From Chloroflexota bacterium (lineage in GTDB: Bacteria; Chloroflexota; UBA11872), in assembly GCA_022824495.1 (NCBI GenBank), contig JAJDZU010000003.1, positions 1 through 64,000 on the forward strand: 64,000 bases of DNA. The letters run 5' to 3'. Shown one piece after another: positions 59,184-64,000 of the stretch (positions are counted from its first letter, which is position 1; each line of letters opens with the position of its first letter). The notes below the pieces were generated by a model, which worked only from the letters and a program-made list of their open reading frames with translations, searched no databases and was not told where the DNA came from. Made by a program: the position numbers and the translations under genes.

Positions 59184-62003
59184 CTACGGCTCCGATGGGC
59201 GTGGTGAGGGATTGACACCGTACTCGCCCTCGTACGCCTCATACGACACGTTGCCGGTCTCGGTCACCACGACCTTCGCGACGGGGATGAAGCCGGCGAG
59301 TTGATACTCGCTGCGCAGCCGCACGGCCAGGATCCAAACCCCGGAGTCCAGCCGATCGCCTGACGAGTCCAGTTGCACCGCCCCCGACGGCGAGTCCCGA
59401 AGGCTGAGTCTCACCGCTTGCGGGTCAAACTCGTAGCGATGTGTCACCGATCCAGGCCTCGGGCTGGCCTGGCCAGCAAACCATTGCGCCGCCGGATCAG
59501 TCGGGCGGATGCGCGGCAGCGCCCACGGCGACTCGTCCGCCGGCACCACCAGCCAGTCCTGACCCGTCCAGCCTTCGCCCGAGGAATCGGAAAGCGTGGC
59601 AGTGAAGACCAAGCGGCCGCCACTCTCCTCGGCGTTCCTGAGTCGAACCGTGAAAGGCCGCGCCGGAGGCTCCCGAACCGGCGCGATGACGCCATCCGGC
59701 GCGTAAACCGCAATCTCCTCGTTCCAGAAGACCGGGCGCCGCGCGCCTGGCTGAAACATAGACGGGCCAAGCTGCGCAGCGGTCACCACGAAGTCAGCGG
59801 ATTCGTCTCGGAGCGGTGTCGGTCGTACGTCTGCTTGCAGATGCAAGTTCGGAATGTGAAGTGCGGCCTCGTCAGGCAGGCCCAAGAGCTGGGACTGTGG
59901 TAACACCGCCAGCGCACGAAATGTGTTTAACGAGCCATTGGCGTGTGAAAGGTAGACCGTGGATTGGTCCGGGACGGCCTCTCGTAACGCCTCGTAGGCA
60001 CCCGGAGTTGGTGGCACATCAAGCTGCAGGAATCCCTGCCGTACTCGGTAGAGCGCTTGCGTATCCTCGCGCACCAGCACTTCAAAAAACTCTGGATCGG
60101 CCAGCCAGCGCTTGGCGCGGTCAGGCAAGCTGTCGATCCAGCTATCTGGCGCGTGTATGTACGAGAAACCAAGGCGCTTAATTGCCGCCGGTTCCAGATA
60201 GCGAATGGAGTCAAGGTATTCGGGACCTGTTGCTGGCCGTGGATGCAGGAACTGCGCGAATCCAGAGGCGTTCGGCCGTCCGGTCGTAACCGTCATGGCG
60301 TGGGGAATCGGGGACAGCACTCGCGCGTCTGGTCTGGTGTGCTCACTAATCCAGACGTCGATCTGGTCTGATGGGAAGCGCTTGATTACGTTTCTTCCCA
60401 TCCACCAGTACCAGACGCCGAACTCACGCGGCCCAGGCTGGGCGTTGGAAATCGCGACACCATGGCCTGCAGCCAGACCGATTTTGCGCGCCGGAACAGC
60501 GACTGTTGGCCAGGTCACAAGTCCCGCGATCAAAACAACAGCGGCGTAGCGCCACCGGTGTTTGAGGTCGGCTAGACGCTGACTCAGCGCCAGCATGAGC
60601 GCCAGAAGCGCGAAGTTGCGAGCGTGCCCGTCGAAGCGCCCGAGATCATGCGGAGCGGCCTCGTACCTCAAGATCAGCGCTGCTGTCAGAAACACGCCGA
60701 AGCTTGCGGCAAGAAGCAGAATCAACCGGTCGCGTCGAGCCAGGACTACGGCGCAAGTTATTACTACAAGGGACCCAAGTCCGAGTAGTCCAAGCCCCCC
60801 GGCAACTGACAGGACTGAGCTGACAGCGCCCCGACTCCGTGGATCGACTGGCCACGCAACTGCCAGCTCGCCCGCCCCCGCACTCTCGGTGAGCACTCCC
60901 GTGATTACTCCCCCACCGACCGCTAGCAGCATGGCGGCTAGCATGGGGCCGGCTTCCGCTTGGAGGATTGCTCGGAGGCGAACGTGCCGCTCCGGGCTAG
61001 CCTTCCAAGCGGCGTGGGCTTCGACGACGCCCCAGAGTATGAGCACGACCGGCGCGACCGTTTCGTCCACAAGTCCCAAGAAGCCAATGAGGGCTGCGAG
61101 CGCAAGCTGCGCCGACCATGCTCGTCCGACTCCGGCAGCGATACGTTCCAGCGCAACCAGGGCCAGGGCGTAGGTCAGAGGAAACTGAGGCTTCCAGATA
61201 TTGGGCGGAACTGCGTGCTGTTCCGACATCCAGGGAAGCTCGACGACTGGCCAATAGACCTCGCCAAGCGCCGCGCGGAGTCCGGCTTCTGGAGTCCCGA
61301 CCGGAACTGGAACCTGTAGCAGCGTGGGCTGCTCGCCAAAGACGAGGGACCAGGCGCCATGGGCGAGCAAGAGCGGCAAGAGGGTCAGTGTGACGGCCCA
61401 GGAGCCACTTCGCAGGAGGAGTGCTGCGGAGAGAAGCACGAGGGCTGTCCAGACGTAGGCTCCGAGTATCTCCGTTGTGAATGCAAGGTCCGGACCTGTT
61501 GGAGGAGTCAAGAGCCCGACGAGCAAATCCGGGCCGTGGTGATAGGCCAACTCCAGGTCGGGATTCCAGCCCAGCGTTGGCGGCCAGCCGCCCGCTCGAA
61601 TGGTGGCGGGAACCATCGTGTGAAGGACTTCATCTGGAATGATCAGCAGTTGGCGGCTGGCCAGCGCGACCCAGAAGATCGCGGTGACGGCAAGGCCGAA
61701 GCCGGCAATCGTTCGCGGTGCAACCGATAAGTCATGGCGCTGTCGCCACGCCAGACCGGCACCGAGGCCCAGCACCACAATCCATCCCGCCAAAGCTCCG
61801 GCCAGACCGGGAAATATGTGCAGAACGAAATTGACAATCAGCCCCCACAACGCCAGCCCAATCACCAGCCCCTGGGCTAGCGCCAGCCGATCGTCCGTCT
61901 GCCGCAGCGCCACGCGTGCCACGACATATCCGACTGCAGAGAGGGTTAGAATTTTCGCAAGGAGAAGAAAGAGCCCAGGAGCGACGCTGGGATCGACGGT
62001 CAC
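59184..62003 (-). CDS. Large polytopic membrane protein, GT-C-like, paralogue 2
   Basis: The 939-residue homologue of the 49022-51856 protein is full length and in frame. It starts MTVDPSVAPGLFLLLAKILT (paralogue 1 starts MTVDPTILPG). Shared blocks: YHHGPDLLVGLLTPPTGPDL, GLVDETVAPVVLILWGVVE, GGGVITGVLTESAGAG, FDGHARNFALLALMLALSQR, VTWPTVAVPARKIGLA, TTGRPNASGFAQF, GPEYLDSIRYLEP, YIHAPDSWIDSLPDRAKRWL, GQDWLVVPADESPWALP. Hydrophobic helices occupy about residues 5-480; the rest is a soluble, probably exoplasmic domain. Same unknown function as paralogue 1. Confidence 0.75.
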   Translation of the reverse strand: MTVDPSVAPGLFLLLAKILTLSAVGYVVARVALRQTDDRLALAQGLVIGLALWGLIVNFVLHIFPGLAGALAGWIVVLGLGAGLAWRQRHDLSVAPRTIAGFGLAVTAIFWVALASRQLLIIPDEVLHTMVPATIRAGGWPPTLGWNPDLELAYHHGPDLLVGLLTPPTGPDLAFTTEILGAYVWTALVLLSAALLLRSGSWAVTLTLLPLLLAHGAWSLVFGEQPTLLQVPVPVGTPEAGLRAALGEVYWPVVELPWMSEQHAVPPNIWKPQFPLTYALALVALERIAAGVGRAWSAQLALAALIGFLGLVDETVAPVVLILWGVVEAHAAWKASPERHVRLRAILQAEAGPMLAAMLLAVGGGVITGVLTESAGAGELAVAWPVDPRSRGAVSSVLSVAGGLGLLGLGSLVVITCAVVLARRDRLILLLAASFGVFLTAALILRYEAAPHDLGRFDGHARNFALLALMLALSQRLADLKHRWRYAAVVLIAGLVTWPTVAVPARKIGLAAGHGVAISNAQPGPREFGVWYWWMGRNVIKRFPSDQIDVWISEHTRPDARVLSPIPHAMTVTTGRPNASGFAQFLHPRPATGPEYLDSIRYLEPAAIKRLGFSYIHAPDSWIDSLPDRAKRWLADPEFFEVLVREDTQALYRVRQGFLQLDVPPTPGAYEALREAVPDQSTVYLSHANGSLNTFRALAVLPQSQLLGLPDEAALHIPNLHLQADVRPTPLRDESADFVVTAAQLGPSMFQPGARRPVFWNEEIAVYAPDGVIAPVREPPARPFTVRLRNAEESGGRLVFTATLSDSSGEGWTGQDWLVVPADESPWALPRIRPTDPAAQWFAGQASPRPGSVTHRYEFDPQAVRLSLRDSPSGAVQLDSSGDRLDSGVWILAVRLRSEYQLAGFIPVAKVVVTETGNVSYEAYEGEYGVNPSPRPSEP

Positions 62004-62145
62004 TTAGAAGGGCTCGACGCGAAAGTGCTTGTGGAGATCTCGGGTGCGAGGATTCTGAATAGGAAGTGAAGGGCTTTCGGATGGCACCCTTGAAGCAGGG
62101 TCTGGAAGAGCGACGATAGCTGGCACACGTTGCCGTCGAGTAGGC

Positions 62146-64000
62146 TCAAAACCTACCTCGAGGCGAATCTATCGGGCCTGAGGTTGGACGGAGGCCAAGC
62201 TCACCCTGGAAGACCTCGTAAGACGCGTCTCCACCTTCCGAAATTGAAATTCTGGCAACTGGAGCCAGGGCCACAAGACGGTAATCGTCTCGCAGGCGAA
62301 CGCTCAGCAGCCAGACGCCCGGGCCGAGCCCTTCGCCAGCCGACGGAAGGACTGCCAAGCTCGATCCATTGTCCCGTAGCGCCAGCTGGCCGTCCCTAGG
62401 GTTGTATTCGTAGCGATGCACAAGCGTCCCTGACTGTGGAGCAATTTGCCCGGCGAACCACTGGGGAGTTCGGTCGATCGGCCAGCTGTCAGGAAATGCC
62501 CAGGGCGAGGAATCGGCCCGTGTAACAACCCAGTCCTGACCTGTCCAACCCTCGGCATTCTGATTGGCGAGAGTTGCGGTAAATGCTAGCCGGCCGTTTG
62601 TCGCCTGCCAGTCGGTAACTTCAACCCAGAACGGGCGAGGCGGAGGTGCCATGACCGACACAGCCGTGCCGTTCAACGAGTAGACGGCGATTTCGTTGTT
62701 CCAGAAGGTCGGCTGCCGCCATTCGGGCGGCAGCATGGCAGGCGCCAGGCGGGCCGAAGCTACGGCAAAGTCTGGCAGTGTGCGGCCCAGCGGTTCCGGT
62801 CGAATGTCCGAACTCAGCGAGACGTCCCGAACACGCAAGCTGTACCGGCTTCCTTGATCTAGGAATTCGGACTCTGGCATTGCTGCTGCGGCGCGAGCGA
62901 TGTTCAAAGGGTCTGTCGCTGCCGAAAGGTAGACCACTGACCCTTCTGGAATTGTCTTCCGCAGCGTCTCATACGATGCGCCGTCTGACGGCACTTCGAT
63001 GCCGCGAAACGCGGGACGCACCTGGTAGAGAGAGTCTGTGCCGGCGCGGATCAGCGGTTCGAACAGACCGGGATCAGCCAGCCAGCGTCGTGCTCGATCT
63101 GGGAGCTTGGCGACCCATGGGTCGGGCGCGTGAACATACTCGATCTGCAGACTTGCGATGGCCGCCGGTTCGAGGTAGCGGATCGAGTCCAGATACTCAG
63201 GGCCGTAGGTTGCCCGTCCGTGGGGAAATCGAATGAAGCCTGCGGCGTTCGGCCGGCCGGTGGCGATTGTCATTGCGAGTGGTGCTGGTGAGAGGATTCG
63301 CGCTTCGGCGGACGTGTGTTCGCGGATCCAGGAGATGAGTTCGTCGGGTATCCGGTCTTGAGGGGAGTACCGCCCCATGTACCAATACCAGTCGCCGAAC
63401 TCGGGCTCCTGGGAGATTGCATTTGCGATTTGAACACCGTGACCAATTGCCAGGCCAAGATTCCGCGCTGGCGCGGCCACCGTTGGCCAGGTCACGAGTC
63501 CAAACATCACAACCGCAGCGCCAAGGCTCCGCAGTCGAGGCAACGCCGCGAATCGATGAGCCAGCGCCAGAAGGAACGCCAGCAGCGCAAAGTTCCTAGC
63601 GTGCCCATCGAATCGAGCGACGTCATGCGGAGCCGCCTCATATCGAAGCGTGAGTGCACCAATCAAGAACATGAGGCTTGCGCCTGCCAGCAGGAGCACG
63701 AGCCGATTGCGAAAAGCAATCATGCAGGCAACGCTGGCCACGACCGCCGTGCCAATGTTCAGGAGGCCAAGTCCGCCCGGCTGCGTGGCGACCGAGACGA
63801 GCGCGCCGCGGTCACGTGGATCAAGGGGCCAGCCGAGGGCGAGTGCGCCGCCGCCCCCGGACCCGGTCAGGACTCCCGTAAGGACGCCGCCGCTTCCAGC
63901 CAGGAGCGCAGCTGCAAACGCCGGCCCGGCGGCAGTGCGAAGTGTGGCTGGGAGGGAGATCGGGCCGACTCTCCGTTGATTTGAGAGTCGGCAGACCTCT
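62146..64000 (-). CDS. Large polytopic membrane protein, GT-C-like, paralogue 3 (5' end beyond window)
   Basis: The minus-strand frame is open from the right edge of the window to 62146, so the start lies outside; about 617 codons are visible. It reads GGVLTGVLTGSGGGGALALG, FDGHARNFALLAFLLALAHR, VTWPTVAAPARNLGLA, IATGRPNAAGFIRF, GPEYLDSIRYLEP, YVHAPDPWVAKLPDRARRWL, GQDWVVTRADSSPWAFP and YEVFQGELGLR near the C-terminus. It follows paralogue 2 on the same strand with a 142-bp gap. Closest in wording to paralogue 2, so a local tandem duplication is likely. Confidence 0.75.
   Translation of the reverse strand, partial: EVCRLSNQRRVGPISLPATLRTAAGPAFAAALLAGSGGVLTGVLTGSGGGGALALGWPLDPRDRGALVSVATQPGGLGLLNIGTAVVASVACMIAFRNRLVLLLAGASLMFLIGALTLRYEAAPHDVARFDGHARNFALLAFLLALAHRFAALPRLRSLGAAVVMFGLVTWPTVAAPARNLGLAIGHGVQIANAISQEPEFGDWYWYMGRYSPQDRIPDELISWIREHTSAEARILSPAPLAMTIATGRPNAAGFIRFPHGRATYGPEYLDSIRYLEPAAIASLQIEYVHAPDPWVAKLPDRARRWLADPGLFEPLIRAGTDSLYQVRPAFRGIEVPSDGASYETLRKTIPEGSVVYLSAATDPLNIARAAAAMPESEFLDQGSRYSLRVRDVSLSSDIRPEPLGRTLPDFAVASARLAPAMLPPEWRQPTFWNNEIAVYSLNGTAVSVMAPPPRPFWVEVTDWQATNGRLAFTATLANQNAEGWTGQDWVVTRADSSPWAFPDSWPIDRTPQWFAGQIAPQSGTLVHRYEYNPRDGQLALRDNGSSLAVLPSAGEGLGPGVWLLSVRLRDDYRLVALAPVARISISEGGDASYEVFQGELGLRPTSGPIDSPRGRF

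Overview
The window is 64 kb of high-GC bacterial chromosome, with frequent GTG and TTG starts and tightly overlapping operons. The best guess for the host is a Chloroflexota lineage. This is an inference from the mix of small coiled-coil/TM proteins, a relic of a large N6 DNA methylase, the MreBCD-RodA-PBP2 set and the many dispersed palindromic repeats. There is no rRNA or other decisive marker, and the only RNA gene seen is tRNA-Thr(TGT).

Layout. (1) 0-5 kb is accessory DNA: two coiled-coil/TM genes, each preceded by the same 84-bp element and a 34-codon leader ORF that overlaps the gene start; a low-GC 496-codon orphan; and relics of a small conserved protein and of an N6 DNA methylase carrying a 14-C tract. 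(2) 5-15 kb holds single genes separated by two dispersed palindromic repeat families: a PCMT-like methyltransferase, a frameshifted hydrolase, a VapBC-type pair, an aldo/keto reductase, a DUF402 protein, a cupin, a lipoprotein, folP and a methyltetrahydrofolate-methyltransferase-like gene. It ends in an IS481-type element inserted into one repeat. (3) 15-20 kb (minus strand) holds murF, an APH-fold kinase-like gene without its catalytic Asp, mraY and a GT4 glycosyltransferase. (4) 20.8-23.7 kb (plus strand) is the t6A cluster tsaE-tsaB-rimI-tsaD.

(5) 23.8-45 kb is one long minus-strand block. In transcription order it is mreB, mreC, mreD, mrdA, rodA, thrB, guaA, purD, purB, purC, purS, purQ, purL, purF, purM, purN, purH and glgA, mostly with 1-22 bp overlaps. 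It covers cell elongation, homoserine phosphorylation, all of de novo IMP synthesis except the PurE/PurK step, GMP synthetase and glycogen synthase. lon and a PHP phosphoesterase gene lie upstream on the same strand.

(6) 48.4-64 kb holds a Nudix hydrolase, three intact or nearly intact copies and one decayed copy of a very large polytopic membrane protein family (about 940 residues, GT-C-like architecture, no confident assignment), a DUF3604/PHP-like protein, acetyl-CoA synthetase, a cytochrome c lipoprotein, tRNA-Thr and an SDR epimerase.

The main candidates for something undescribed are the duplicated leader-ORF/coiled-coil modules at 0.48-1.3 kb, the local expansion of the large membrane-protein family, and the MurF/degenerate kinase/MraY cluster. 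No CRISPR array, prophage or complete defence system was seen.
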